A stretch of 64,000 nucleotides of DNA. It comes from VBDM01 sp035519135. GTDB lineage: Bacteria; Pseudomonadota; Gammaproteobacteria; Burkholderiales; SG8-39. The position numbers and the translations under genes are program-made. Positions 17,367-26,238 of this stretch are shown here, piece by piece. The stretch spans positions 83,079 through 147,078 of the forward strand of contig DATIWX010000125.1 in NCBI GenBank assembly GCA_035519135.1. Reading direction: 5' to 3'. Under the pieces are notes generated by a model. That model saw only the letters and a program-made list of their open reading frames with translations, was not told the origin of the DNA and made no database searches. Numbering within the stretch: position 1 is the stretch's first letter; each line of letters starts with the position of its first letter.

Positions 17367-18092
17367 TCAGGCGTTGACATAGACCAGCGTGCCTTCGGAC
17401 TCGCCGGTGACGACCCGCTTCATGGCTCCGGCTTTCAGGATGCTGAATACGGTGATTGGCAGCTTCTGGTCGCGGCACAAGGCGAACGCGGTAGCGTCCA
17501 TCACCTTGAGGTTCTTGCCGATGGCTTCGTCGAAGCTCAACTTGTCGTAGCGCTTCGCGTCCGGACGCAGCTTCGGGTCGGCCGTGTAGACGCCGTCTAC
17601 CTTGGTAGCCTTCAGCACCATCTCGGCGCCGATCTCCGTTCCGCGCAGCGCGGCGGCAGTATCGGTGGTGAAGAAAGGATTACCCGTGCCTGCGGCAAAG
17701 ATCACGATCTTGCCCTCTTCCAGATAGCGGATCGCCTTGTTGCGGATGTAGGGCTCGACGACCTGCTCTATGTTGAGCGCCGATTGCACACGCGCATTCA
17801 ATCCCGCGTTGCGCATCGCGTCCTGCAGGGCGAGCGCGTTCATTATGGTGGCGAGCATGCCCATGTAGTCGGCCGTCGCGCGGTCCATTCCGGTCGCGCC
17901 TGGCGCGACGCCGCGAAAGATGTTGCCGCCGCCGATGACCACGGCGATCTCGAGGCCCAGCGCTGCCACCTGCGCGATCTCGCCGACAATGCGCTCGATG
18001 GTCGCACGGTTGATACCGTAGGCGTCCTCGCCCATCAGGGCTTCGCCACTGAGCTTCAGCAGTATCCGCTTGTATTTCGCGGTGGCGGCCAT
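17367..18092 (-). CDS. pyrH: UMP kinase
   Basis: Hexameric amino-acid-kinase-fold enzyme that phosphorylates UMP to UDP in de novo pyrimidine synthesis. The 241-residue protein has RILLKLSGEALMG near the start, VVIGGGNIFRG for phosphate binding, MDRATADYMGMLATIMNALAL, and FAAGTGNPFFTTDTAAALR. The ATG at 18092 gives exactly the family length and lies 1 nt from the tsf stop; the 10-residue longer frame would overlap tsf and is less likely. Confidence 0.97.
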   Translation of the reverse strand: MAATAKYKRILLKLSGEALMGEDAYGINRATIERIVGEIAQVAALGLEIAVVIGGGNIFRGVAPGATGMDRATADYMGMLATIMNALALQDAMRNAGLNARVQSALNIEQVVEPYIRNKAIRYLEEGKIVIFAAGTGNPFFTTDTAAALRGTEIGAEMVLKATKVDGVYTADPKLRPDAKRYDKLSFDEAIGKNLKVMDATAFALCRDQKLPITVFSILKAGAMKRVVTGESEGTLVYVNA

Positions 18093-18093
18093 C

Positions 18094-19005
18094 TCAGGCT
18101 GCTTTTTCGGACTTGTCTTCATCCTTCTTCGCTTTGCTCACCTGTTCCATGACCTCGGCGGCGAAATCGCCCGACTTCTTCTCGATGCCCTCGCCGACCA
18201 CGTACAGCACGAAGCGCGAGACCGACGCCTTGTTTGCCTTCAACAGGGCCTCCACCGTCTGCTTGTCGCTCTTCACAAATGGCTGACCGAGCAGCGTGAT
18301 TTCCTTGAGAAACTTCTGCACACTGCCCTCGACCATCTTCGCGACGATGTCCGCGGGCTTACCCGATTCGGCGGCCTTCGCCGCTGCGATGCCGCGCTCC
18401 TTCTCCACCATATCCGCCGGGACATCGTCTTTCGACAGACCCTTCGGCTTGGAGGCGGCGATGTGCATGGCAAGGTCGCGACCGAGCTGCTCGTCGCCGC
18501 CCAAAACGTCGACGAGCACGCCGATCTTCCGGTTGTGGACGTAGTGCGACAGCCTCCCCTTGGCTTCGATCCTCGCGAACCGCCGGATCGACAGGTTCTC
18601 GCCGATCTTGCCCACGAGCGCCGCGCGAGCCTGCTCCACCGTCGGCCCGCCCAGGGTAAGCGCCGATAGCGCGCCGACGTCGGCTGGCTTCTTGGCCATC
18701 ACCAGCTCGGCAAGCGAGTCTGCGAACTTCAGGAAGTCATCGTTCTTCGCGACGAAATCGGTCTCGCAGTTCACTTCCACGATGGCGCCCGTTCGAGCAT
18801 CCCCGGTGATGTGAATCGCGACAACGCCTTCCGCGGCAGTGCGCGAAGCTGCCTTTGACGCCTTGTTTCCCAGACGGATGCGCAGGAGTTCCTCGGCTTT
18901 GCCCAGGTCTCCATTCGCCTCGACCAGCGCCTTCTTGCACTCCATCATCGGCGCGTCGGTTCTCTCGCGCAGCTCCTTTACCGCATTCGCGGTGATCTCA
19001 GCCAT
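18094..19005 (-). CDS. tsf: elongation factor Ts
   Basis: Guanine-nucleotide exchange factor for EF-Tu. The 303-residue protein has the N-terminal UBA-like module (MAEITANAVKELRERTDAPMM and KKALVEANGD), the Tu-contacting TDFVAKN motif, and two-subdomain core; the C-terminus is Lys/Glu-rich. An intrinsic terminator lies between it and rpsB, so its expression is likely reduced relative to S2 or has readthrough control. Confidence 0.97.
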   Translation of the reverse strand: MAEITANAVKELRERTDAPMMECKKALVEANGDLGKAEELLRIRLGNKASKAASRTAAEGVVAIHITGDARTGAIVEVNCETDFVAKNDDFLKFADSLAELVMAKKPADVGALSALTLGGPTVEQARAALVGKIGENLSIRRFARIEAKGRLSHYVHNRKIGVLVDVLGGDEQLGRDLAMHIAASKPKGLSKDDVPADMVEKERGIAAAKAAESGKPADIVAKMVEGSVQKFLKEITLLGQPFVKSDKQTVEALLKANKASVSRFVLYVVGEGIEKKSGDFAAEVMEQVSKAKKDEDKSEKAA

Positions 19006-19041
19006 TCCCTACCGCCCGTGTCTCTTGAACTTGAAAGGTTT

Positions 19042-19072
19042 AAAAAAAAGGGGCTGCCAAGCCCCTTTTTTT
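19042..19072 (-). terminator. intrinsic terminator between rpsB and tsf
   Basis: A GGGGC/GCCCC stem (19050-19054 with 19061-19065, six-base loop) is flanked by eight A and seven T residues, giving a stem that can extend through the A/T tracts and a U8 tail in the rpsB direction. It begins 16 nt after the rpsB stop and ends 37 nt before the tsf start. It could end part of the rpsB transcripts, as known between these genes in E. coli. Confidence 0.85.
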
Positions 19073-19088
19073 CGCTCAGCAGCGCCGC

Positions 19089-19841
19089 TCATTCCTCTTT
19101 CCCGCCGCGCTCGTCGACTTCAACGAATTCGTCGGCGGCCGCACCGATGATCTCCTGCACCACCTGGCTGCGCCCCTCGAGGATGGCATCGGCGATGCCG
19201 CGTGCGTATAGGCGGATCGCGCGACTGGAATCGTCGTTACCCGGAATCACGTACGCGATGCCGTCCGGGGAGTGATTGGTGTCGACCACTCCGATGACGG
19301 GGATGCCGAGCTTCTTCGCCTCGGCGACCGCGCCCTTCTGGTAGCCGACGTCGATGACGAACAAGGCGTCGGGCCGGTTGTCCAGCCCCTTGATCCCGCC
19401 CAGGCTGCGCTGCAGCTTCGCCAGCTCGCGCTGGAAATGCAGGCCTTCCTTCTTCGGCATCTTCTCGACGCTGCCGTCCTCGATCGCCGCTTCCATGTCC
19501 TTCAGCCGCTTGATCGACTGCCGCACGGTCTTGAAATTGGTGAGCATTCCGCCGAGCCACCGGTGATCGACGTAGGGGGCGGAGCACCGCTCCGCTTCCT
19601 CGCGGATGATCTCGCGCGCCTGGCGCTTGGTTCCGACGAACAGGATGGTGCCCTTGTTCGACGAGAGCTGGCGCACGAATTTCATCGCCTCGAGATACAT
19701 CAGCATCGTTTTCTCGAGATTGATGATGTGGATCTTGTTGCGATGGCCGAAGATGAAAGGCGCCATCTTCGGGTTCCAGTAGCGGGTCTGGTGTCCGAAA
19801 TGCACGCCCGCTTCGAGCATTTGGCGCATCGTGGTCGACAT
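19089..19841 (-). CDS. rpsB: 30S ribosomal protein S2
   Basis: Small-subunit protein S2 that binds 16S rRNA and S1. The 250-residue protein has both signatures: MLEAGVHFGHQTRYWNPKM at the N-terminus and PDALFVIDVGYQKGAVAEAKKLGIPVIGVVDTN split over the central domain, with the coiled-coil insertion between. GGAG sits 7 nt before the ATG. A structured leader precedes it and an intrinsic terminator follows. It is divergent from map. Confidence 0.98.
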   Translation of the reverse strand: MSTTMRQMLEAGVHFGHQTRYWNPKMAPFIFGHRNKIHIINLEKTMLMYLEAMKFVRQLSSNKGTILFVGTKRQAREIIREEAERCSAPYVDHRWLGGMLTNFKTVRQSIKRLKDMEAAIEDGSVEKMPKKEGLHFQRELAKLQRSLGGIKGLDNRPDALFVIDVGYQKGAVAEAKKLGIPVIGVVDTNHSPDGIAYVIPGNDDSSRAIRLYARGIADAILEGRSQVVQEIIGAAADEFVEVDERGGKEE

Positions 19842-19848
19842 GAATGAC

Positions 19849-19952
19849 TCCGGTTAGGGTTATCGGCCGCCCCCAGCCCATGACCCGCCGGAAACCGGTC
19901 GGGCACCCTAACGGAGGGGGCGGAAAAATTTAGCCGAGCCAACGCCCGGCTA
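19849..19952 (-). promoter_or_regulatory. structured rpsB leader, likely S2 autoregulatory element
   Basis: The rpsB 5' region contains a perfect 8-bp inverted repeat, GTTAGGGT (19853-19860) with ACCCTAAC (19905-19912), enclosing a GC-rich 44-nt loop. The downstream arm ends directly before the GGAG ribosome site (19849-19852). A second 6-bp hairpin, TAGCCG/CGGCTA (19931-19936 with 19947-19952), lies upstream. S2 leaders in other proteobacteria fold as hairpins next to the ribosome site and bind S2. The fold is read by eye; S2 binding is inferred. Confidence 0.55.
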
Positions 19953-19953
19953 G

Positions 19954-19990
19954 ATTTAAAATGTTATCACGTGGTCCGCAAGAGACGCAA
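19954..19990 (-). promoter_or_regulatory. candidate rpsB promoter
   Basis: On the minus strand, TTGCGT (19985-19990) and TAACAT (19961-19966) are 18 bp apart. A second overlapping option is TTGCGG (19976-19981) with TTAAAT (19954-19959) at 16 bp. The first would include both leader hairpins in the transcript. The remaining upstream stretch to map at 20113 shows no other feature I can support. Confidence 0.35.
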
Positions 19991-20112
19991 GGTTTTTCCT
20001 GTGCAAACAGAGTATTACCCTAACCACCGCCGCTCGGGGCCTGTGCGAGCCCTCCTCTGCGGTTTGCCGCTTCGGTATCGATGACTTATCCTTCGACCTT
20101 TTTTTGTCGCGC

Positions 20113-20907
20113 ATGGCGATCCATCTGAAGACGGCGGAGGAAATCCTGCAGATGCGCGTTGCAGGAAAGCTCGCCGCCGAAGTGCTCGACTTTGTCGCGC
20201 CGCGCGTCAAGCCGGGAGTTACCACGGGCGAGCTCGACCGCCTCTGCCACGATCTCATCGTGGAGGAGCAGAAAGCCATCCCCGCGCCCCTCAACTATGC
20301 GCCGCCCGGGTACAAGCCTTTTCCGAAATCCATCTGCACGTCGGTCAATCACCAGGTGTGCCACGGCATTCCGGGCGAGCGGGTGCTGAAGGGGGGCGAC
20401 ATCCTGAACATCGACGTGACGGTGATCAAGGACGGCTACCACGGCGATTCCAGCCGCATGTTCTACGTCGGCGAGCCCTCGATTCAGGCCAAGCGCCTGT
20501 GCGAAACGACCTACGAATGCATGTGGCACGGGATCCGCCTGGTTCGTCCCGGGGCTTTTCTCGGCGACGTCGGTGCAGCCATTCAGCAGCACGCCGAAAC
20601 CCATGGGTACAGCGTGGTGCGCGAATTCTGCGGGCACGGCATCGGCAGGAAATTCCACGAGGAGCCGCAGGTGCTGCACTACGGGCGGGCCGGGACCGGC
20701 ATGCGCCTTCAAGCCGGCATGACGTTCACCATCGAGCCCATGATCAACGCCGGGAAGCCTGCCGTCAGAGAGCTCGCCGACGGCTGGACCATCGTCACCA
20801 AGGACCACAGCTTGTCGGCCCAATGGGAGCACACGGTGCTGGTAACGGAGAACGGCTACGAGGTCTTGACGCTCTCGGCGGGCACTCCGCCTCCGCCGAA
20901 GCACTGA
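20113..20907 (+). CDS. map: type I methionine aminopeptidase
   Basis: Removes the initiator methionine from nascent proteins, after deformylase. The 264-residue protein has the dinuclear metal ligands in NIDVTVIKDGYHGDSSRMF, CGHGIGRKFHEEP, FTIEPM and WEHTVLV. The ATG at 20113 gives MAIHLKTAEEI and normal length; a TTG three codons upstream is less likely. It is divergent from rpsB, a conserved arrangement, and is followed after 3 bp by glnD. Confidence 0.97.
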   Translation: MAIHLKTAEEILQMRVAGKLAAEVLDFVAPRVKPGVTTGELDRLCHDLIVEEQKAIPAPLNYAPPGYKPFPKSICTSVNHQVCHGIPGERVLKGGDILNIDVTVIKDGYHGDSSRMFYVGEPSIQAKRLCETTYECMWHGIRLVRPGAFLGDVGAAIQQHAETHGYSVVREFCGHGIGRKFHEEPQVLHYGRAGTGMRLQAGMTFTIEPMINAGKPAVRELADGWTIVTKDHSLSAQWEHTVLVTENGYEVLTLSAGTPPPPKH

Positions 20908-20910
20908 TCC

Positions 20911-23496
20911 ATGTTGCCGTCTGCGGCCGCGCTCGCGGATCCTGGCAGCGCCTTCGCTCGCCTGAAAGCGGGCATCCAGGCCCGGCGCGCCGCGCTGCAG
21001 ATGCGGTTCCGGGAGGATGCGGACGGCCCTGCCGTGCTCCGCGAGCATTGCCGCCTGATCGACCGCACGCTCAAGGACGTCTGGAGACAACTGCAGCTGC
21101 CGCCCCACATCGCCCTCCTCGCAGTCGGCGGCTATGGACGTGGCGAGCTCTACCCCCATTCCGACATCGACGTCCTGATCCTGCTGAAGGATCCCGCCTC
21201 CGCCGAGCTGGCCGCGAAAATAGAGGAGCTCGTCGGCCGGCTTTGGGACATGGGCCTGGAACTCGGCCACAGCGTGCGCACCGTCCCCGAGTGCGCCGAA
21301 GAAGCCGCCAAGGATGTCACCGTCATGACCAGCCTCCTTGAGGCAAGATTGCTCGCCGGAAGCCGCGAGCTCTTCGCGCGCTTCGCCCGTGCCCGAAGCG
21401 AATGCATCCAACCCCAGGCCTTCTTCAAGGCGAAGCGCTTCGAGCAGGAGCAGCGCCACACCAAATTCCAGGACAGTCCCTACAGCCTCGAACCCAATCT
21501 GAAGGAAGCCCCGGGCGGCCTTCGCGACCTTCAGGTCGTTCTATGGATCGGCAGAGCCTGCGCCCTGGGCCATACTTGGCCGCAACTCGCACGCCGCGGC
21601 TTGATCACGGCGGAAGAGGCGCGCCAGGCGCGCCGGCATCACCGCCTGCTCCAGGACCTGCGCGTGCGCTTGCACTACGCGGCCGGGCGGAGAGAGGATC
21701 GCCTGCTGTTCGACTTCCAGGAAAGCCTGGCCCGCGACCTGGGCTACTCGGCCACGGCGCACCGCCGCGCGGGGGAGCAGTTGATGCAAGCGTACTTCCG
21801 GGCGGCGAAGGCGATCACCCAGCTCAACACGATCTTGCTGCAGAACATCGGCGCCGAGATCTTTCCCGTAAAGACCTCCGACGCCGTGGTCATCAACGAC
21901 AAGTTCTCGCGCCTGGGAGAGCTGCTCGACGCGCGTCGGGCCGACCTGTTCGAGCGCGACCCGCCCGCGATCCTCGAAAGCTTCCTGGTGATGCAGCAAC
22001 ACTCCGAACTCAAGGGCATGACGGCCAGGACGCTGCGCGCGCTATGGCGGGCGCGCGAGCGCATCGACGCGGCATATCGGCGCGATCCGCGCAACCGCGC
22101 GGCCTTCCTGTCCGTGCTGCAGCAGCCGCGCGGCATCGTACACGAGCTGCGGCGCATGAATCAGTACGGAATCCTCGGGCGATACCTGCCGGCGTTTCGC
22201 CGGATCGTCGGTCAGATGCAGCACGACCTCTTTCACGTCTACACGGTCGACCAGCACATTCTCACCGTGGTCCGCAACCTGCGCCGCTTCACCATGCTGG
22301 AGTTCGCGCACGAATACCCCCTGTGCAGCCGTCTCATGGCGGGCCTGGAGCGCCATTGGCTCCTCTACATCGCGGCCATCTTCCACGATATCGCCAAGGG
22401 TCGCGGAGGAGACCACTCCCAGCTGGGCAAAGTCGATGCCAGGCGCTTCTGCCGCGAGCACGGCCTTTCGAACGACGACGCGGACCTGGTCGTGTTCCTG
22501 GTCGAGCACCATCTCACCATGTCGTCGGTCGCGCAGAAGCAGGACCTGTTCGATCCCGAAGTGGTCAGGCGCTTTGCCGACATCGTCGTTACCGAGCGGC
22601 GCCTCGTCGCCCTGTACCTGCTCACGGTCGCCGACATCCGCGGCACCAGCCCGAAAGTCTGGAACGCCTGGAAGAGCAAGCTCATCGAAGACCTCTTCCA
22701 GGCGACCACGCACATGCTGAAGGGCGGAAAGCTCGAGGCCGACCAGTACATTCAGAGCAAGCAGGGCGAGGCCAAGCGGCTGCTGCGGCTCTACGAGCTG
22801 TCCGACACCGTCCAGGACGCGCTGTGGCGCAACTTCGACGTCCCCTACTTCCTGCGCTATGACGCGCCGGAAATCGCCTGGCACACCCGCATGCTCCACT
22901 CCCGGCCCCGCGGTGAGCAGCCGGTGGTCAAGGCGCGCCTTTCGCCCGCCGGCGAAGGACTGCAGGCCATGATCTATGTCCGCGATCAGCGCGACCTGTT
23001 CGCCCGGATCTGCGGCTACTTCGGCTCCGTGGGCTTGAGTATCGTCGACGCCAAGATCTACACCACCCGCCACGGCTACGCGCTCGACACCTTCCAGCTC
23101 ATGGATGTGGGAAACGAACCCCATCCGCGGGACATGATCTCCAAGATAGAGAATGAATTGACGGGCTGGCTCGCTAACCAGGTCCCGCTGCCGCCGCCCA
23201 TCCGCGGACGCGTGTCGCGGCGAGTCAAGCACTTTCCGATCGCCCCCGAGGTGCGCATCGTGCCGGACGAGAAGGGGCAATACCATTCGCTGTCGATCAC
23301 CGCGGGCGACCGGCCCGGGCTGCTCTACGCCATCGCGCTGGTTCTCAGCCGCTACGGTGTCAGCCTGCACACGGCCAAGATCGTGACGCTGGGGGAGCGG
23401 GCCGAGGACGTGCTGGTCGTGTCGGGCGCCGCGCTCGCCAACCCGAAAACGGTGCTGCAGTTCGAGACGGATCTGCTCGCGGCGCTCCAGCCCTAG
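20911..23496 (+). CDS. glnD: bifunctional PII uridylyltransferase/uridylyl-removing enzyme GlnD
   Basis: Nitrogen sensor that uridylylates PII proteins when glutamine is low and removes UMP when it is high. The 861-residue protein shows, in order: a nucleotidyltransferase domain with GGYGRGELYPHSDIDV (Asp85, Asp87), a helical GlnE-like linker, an HD hydrolase domain with HDIAKGRGGDHS from residue 492, and two C-terminal ACT domains (about residues 690-770 and 800-855, including LSITAGDRPGLLYAIALVL) that sense glutamine. It starts 3 bp after map and ends just before a hairpin terminator. Confidence 0.97.
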   Translation: MLPSAAALADPGSAFARLKAGIQARRAALQMRFREDADGPAVLREHCRLIDRTLKDVWRQLQLPPHIALLAVGGYGRGELYPHSDIDVLILLKDPASAELAAKIEELVGRLWDMGLELGHSVRTVPECAEEAAKDVTVMTSLLEARLLAGSRELFARFARARSECIQPQAFFKAKRFEQEQRHTKFQDSPYSLEPNLKEAPGGLRDLQVVLWIGRACALGHTWPQLARRGLITAEEARQARRHHRLLQDLRVRLHYAAGRREDRLLFDFQESLARDLGYSATAHRRAGEQLMQAYFRAAKAITQLNTILLQNIGAEIFPVKTSDAVVINDKFSRLGELLDARRADLFERDPPAILESFLVMQQHSELKGMTARTLRALWRARERIDAAYRRDPRNRAAFLSVLQQPRGIVHELRRMNQYGILGRYLPAFRRIVGQMQHDLFHVYTVDQHILTVVRNLRRFTMLEFAHEYPLCSRLMAGLERHWLLYIAAIFHDIAKGRGGDHSQLGKVDARRFCREHGLSNDDADLVVFLVEHHLTMSSVAQKQDLFDPEVVRRFADIVVTERRLVALYLLTVADIRGTSPKVWNAWKSKLIEDLFQATTHMLKGGKLEADQYIQSKQGEAKRLLRLYELSDTVQDALWRNFDVPYFLRYDAPEIAWHTRMLHSRPRGEQPVVKARLSPAGEGLQAMIYVRDQRDLFARICGYFGSVGLSIVDAKIYTTRHGYALDTFQLMDVGNEPHPRDMISKIENELTGWLANQVPLPPPIRGRVSRRVKHFPIAPEVRIVPDEKGQYHSLSITAGDRPGLLYAIALVLSRYGVSLHTAKIVTLGERAEDVLVVSGAALANPKTVLQFETDLLAALQP

Positions 23497-23507
23497 CAGC
23501 CCGTCGA

Positions 23508-23528
23508 AAAGGGGGATACTCCCCCTTT
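23508..23528. terminator. hairpin terminator between convergent glnD and def
   Basis: AAAGGGGG (23508-23515) pairs perfectly with CCCCCTTT (23521-23528) around a five-base loop. It lies 11 nt after the glnD stop and 34 nt after the def stop, and can work in both directions, although the U tracts are short (three to four). Confidence 0.6.
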
Positions 23529-23562
23529 AGAACCCCCGAAATCTGATTTACGACACGGGTCG

Positions 23563-24093
23563 TTATTCGTCGCCCAGGTCCTGGCCCGGGAACAGGACGT
23601 CGACGAAACCGAACAGCGACATGTCGCGGATGCGCATCGGATACAGGATTCCGTCCAGGTGATCGCATTCGTGCTGCACCACACGCGCGTGGAATCCTTC
23701 GACGGTGCGGTCCATTTCGGCTCCCGACTCGTCGAAGCCGCGGTAGCGCAGCCGCGAGTACCGCGGCACGACGCCGCGCATTCCCGGCACCGACAGGCAG
23801 CCTTCCCACGCCTCTTCCATTTCATCGCCGAGCGGCGTGATCACCGGATTGATGAGCACGGTGTCGGGGACTTCCTCGGCGTCCGGATAGCGCGGGTTGC
23901 GCTTGACGCCGAAGATCACCACGCGCAGGAGCACGCCGATCTGGGGAGCGGCGAGGCCCGCGCCATCCAGATGCGCCATGGTGTCGCGCATGTCGGCGAC
24001 CAGCTCGCGCAGTTCCGGCGTGCCGAACGCCTCAACGGGTTTCGATTTCTCGAGCAGCCGGGGATCGCCCATCCTGAGGACCTCTCGGATCAT
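23563..24093 (-). CDS. def: peptide deformylase
   Basis: Metalloenzyme removing the formyl group from nascent protein N-termini. The 176-residue protein has all three family motifs: GAGLAAPQIG, EGCLSVPG (metal-binding Cys) and QHECDHLDG (two metal His and the catalytic Glu). The ATG at 24093 overlaps the upstream phosphorylase stop (ATGA) and gives MIREVLRMGDPRLL; a ten-residue longer frame lies inside the neighbour. Many betaproteobacteria have a second def next to fmt; this operon-tail copy may be the additional one, which cannot be settled here. Confidence 0.95.
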   Translation of the reverse strand: MIREVLRMGDPRLLEKSKPVEAFGTPELRELVADMRDTMAHLDGAGLAAPQIGVLLRVVIFGVKRNPRYPDAEEVPDTVLINPVITPLGDEMEEAWEGCLSVPGMRGVVPRYSRLRYRGFDESGAEMDRTVEGFHARVVQHECDHLDGILYPMRIRDMSLFGFVDVLFPGQDLGDE

Positions 24094-24824
24094 GGCGCAA
24101 CGAATGCCTCGATGATCCTGCACGCACGGCCGGCGGCGTCCTTGAGAACTTCCTCGATCCCCTCCAGCGACACGCCGCCAGCGCTCGCGCCCCGGCCGGC
24201 GGCGTGATTGACCACCAATGCCAGGGCCGCGTAATCGAGGTCGATCTCGCGCGCCAGGGCCGCCTCGGGCATCCCGGTCATGCCGACGACGTCCGCGCCG
24301 TCTTTCTCCAGCCGGTCGATTTCCGCGGCGGTCTCGAGCCGCGGCCCCTGCGTGGCAGCGTAGACCGCCCCGTCACCCGCCGCCTCTCCGCACCTCGCCG
24401 CGGCGGCGAGAAGACGCGCGCGCAGACCCGCAGCGTACGGCTCGGTGAAGTCGATGTGCTTCACCGGCGCCTCACCTTCGAAGAAGCTGCTCATCCGACC
24501 CCAGGTGTAGTCGATAATCTGGTGAGGGATGACGATCTTTCCCGGCCCGAGGTCGTCGCGGATTCCACCGACCGATACGACCGACACCACCTCGCGGGCG
24601 CCCTGCTCCTTGAGCGCCCAGAGATTTGCGCGGTAGTTCACTTGGTGGGGCGGAAGCGTGTGGCCGTAGCCGTGGCGCGCGAGAAATATCACCGGCATCC
24701 CGCGGATCGCCCCGAAGGTGAGCGCGCCCGAGGGCTCCCCATAGGGCGTGCGCACCGCCTGGCGGTGCGACACCTCGAGATTGGCGAGCTGCGTCAGCCC
24801 GCTGCCGCCGATGATCGCGAGCAT
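24090..24824 (-). CDS. S-methyl-5'-thioinosine phosphorylase
   Basis: A 244-residue member of the PNP/MTAP phosphorylase family. AIIGGSGLTQL (phosphate binding), FLARHGYGHTLPPHQVNYRANLWAL, TQGPRLETAAEI and GMTGMPEAALAREI are characteristic. The purine-pocket segment reads LVVNHAAG where adenine-specific MTAPs have an Asp-containing motif, the pattern seen in the Pseudomonas methylthioinosine enzyme. It probably cleaves methylthioinosine to hypoxanthine and methylthioribose-1-phosphate. The adjacent hpt would recover the hypoxanthine. MTA phosphorylase activity cannot be fully excluded. The start at 24824 gives MLAIIGGSG, 5 bp after hpt. Confidence 0.85.
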   Translation of the reverse strand: MLAIIGGSGLTQLANLEVSHRQAVRTPYGEPSGALTFGAIRGMPVIFLARHGYGHTLPPHQVNYRANLWALKEQGAREVVSVVSVGGIRDDLGPGKIVIPHQIIDYTWGRMSSFFEGEAPVKHIDFTEPYAAGLRARLLAAAARCGEAAGDGAVYAATQGPRLETAAEIDRLEKDGADVVGMTGMPEAALAREIDLDYAALALVVNHAAGRGASAGGVSLEGIEEVLKDAAGRACRIIEAFVAP

Positions 24825-24829
24825 GTGCC

Positions 24830-25375
24830 TCAGGTTTCTTTGACGGCGTAGATTGCGGGCAGGTTGCGCCACGCTCCCGATACGTCCATGCCGCAGCCGA
24901 ATACGTAGCGGTTCGGCAGCTTCAGTCCGACGAAATCGGGAACCGCCGGCTTGGCGCGGCCGATATCCTTGTCGGTGAGCACTGCGCTGAAGACGCCCGC
25001 CGCGCCGAGCGCTCTCACGCGGCCGCATATCGCTGCCAGCGTGTCGCCGCCGTCGAGGATGTCGTCCAGGACGAGGACGTTGCGTCCTCTTACGTTCTCA
25101 CCGGGCTCGACCTTCCACACGACCTTGCCTCCGAACGTGGCCTTGCCGTAGCGCGAAGCCTGGACGTAGTCGAATTCGAGCGGGAAATGCAGGAGAGGAA
25201 GCAGATTGCCGGCGAAGAAGATCGACCCGCCCATGACCGCGAGCACCAGCGGATACCGGTCTCTCAGCTTTGCCGTGATCTCCGCCCCGAGCCTGGTGAT
25301 CGCCTCGCGTACCTGGACTTCGTCGTACAGCAGATCCGCGCTTTCGAGAATCTTCCAGGACTCTTCGGGTGTCAT
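24830..25375 (-). CDS. hpt: hypoxanthine-guanine phosphoribosyltransferase
   Basis: Purine salvage enzyme joining hypoxanthine or guanine to PRPP. The 181-residue protein has the PRPP-binding motif VLVLDDILDGGDT and the PPi loop VMGGSIFFAG, with family-typical RVRALGAAGVFSAVLTDK. The start at 25375 overlaps the galU stop by one base (TGATG). The longer open frame upstream lies inside galU. It precedes the methylthioinosine phosphorylase gene, whose base product it can use. Confidence 0.9.
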   Translation of the reverse strand: MTPEESWKILESADLLYDEVQVREAITRLGAEITAKLRDRYPLVLAVMGGSIFFAGNLLPLLHFPLEFDYVQASRYGKATFGGKVVWKVEPGENVRGRNVLVLDDILDGGDTLAAICGRVRALGAAGVFSAVLTDKDIGRAKPAVPDFVGLKLPNRYVFGCGMDVSGAWRNLPAIYAVKET

Positions 25376-26238
25376 CAGAGCGTGTGGAGGAAGTCTTCGA
25401 ATGCTTTGCCGACTTCCGGATGCCGGCGACCGTACGCGACCGTGGCCTGCAGATAACCGAGCTTCGAGCCGCAGTCGTAGCGGGTGCCCTGGAAGCGATA
25501 CGCGAGCACGCGGTCCTCGGCAAGCAGCGCGGAGATCGCATCGGTGAGCTGGATCTCGCTCCCTGCGCCCGGCCGCGCCTGCGCCAGGTGGTGAAAAATG
25601 CGGGGCGTGAGGATGTAGCGCCCGACGACCCCCAGTGTCGACGGCGCGGCCTCGGGCTTGGGTTTCTCGACGATCCCCATGACCCGATCGAGATTCTCGG
25701 TGACAGCTTCTGTCTTGACGATGCCGTACTGGGCGGTGTGCTCGCGCTTGACCTGCTGCACCGCGACCATGGGCGACTGATGCCGCTCGAACAGAGCGGT
25801 CATCTGCTGCAGCACAGGGGGCTTGCCGTCGATCAGGTCGTCGGCGAGGATCACCGCGAAGACCTCGTCGTTGACCGCGGGTTGCGCGCACAAGACTGCG
25901 TGGCCCAGACCCAGGGGTTCGGGCTGCCGGATGTAGATGCAGTTAACCGACTTCGGAATGACGTCCTGGATCAGCGCGAGCAGGTCGGTCTTTCCGCGGG
26001 CCGCGAGCTCGGCTTCGACCTCGTAGGCCTTGTCGAAATGGTCCTCGATCGCGCGTTTATTGCGGCCGGTGATGAACACCATGTCGTGGATTCCCGCTGC
26101 CACGGCCTCTTCGACCGCGTACTGGATCAGCGGCTTGTCGACGATAGGCATCATCTCTTTTGGACTCGCCTTCGTCGCGGGCAGGAATCGGCTGCCCATT
26201 CCCGCGACGGGGAAAACCGCTTTGGTCACTTTTTTCAC
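25375..26238 (-). CDS. galU: UTP--glucose-1-phosphate uridylyltransferase
   Basis: Makes UDP-glucose for LPS core, capsule and trehalose or glycan pathways. The 287-residue protein has the nucleotide-binding opening KAVFPVAGMGSRFLPATKASPKEM, the EPLGLGHAVL segment, ILADDLIDG and IVEKPKPE, all typical of GalU. It starts with GTG at 26238, overlapping the ligA stop (GTGA). Confidence 0.96.
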   Translation of the reverse strand: MKKVTKAVFPVAGMGSRFLPATKASPKEMMPIVDKPLIQYAVEEAVAAGIHDMVFITGRNKRAIEDHFDKAYEVEAELAARGKTDLLALIQDVIPKSVNCIYIRQPEPLGLGHAVLCAQPAVNDEVFAVILADDLIDGKPPVLQQMTALFERHQSPMVAVQQVKREHTAQYGIVKTEAVTENLDRVMGIVEKPKPEAAPSTLGVVGRYILTPRIFHHLAQARPGAGSEIQLTDAISALLAEDRVLAYRFQGTRYDCGSKLGYLQATVAYGRRHPEVGKAFEDFLHTL

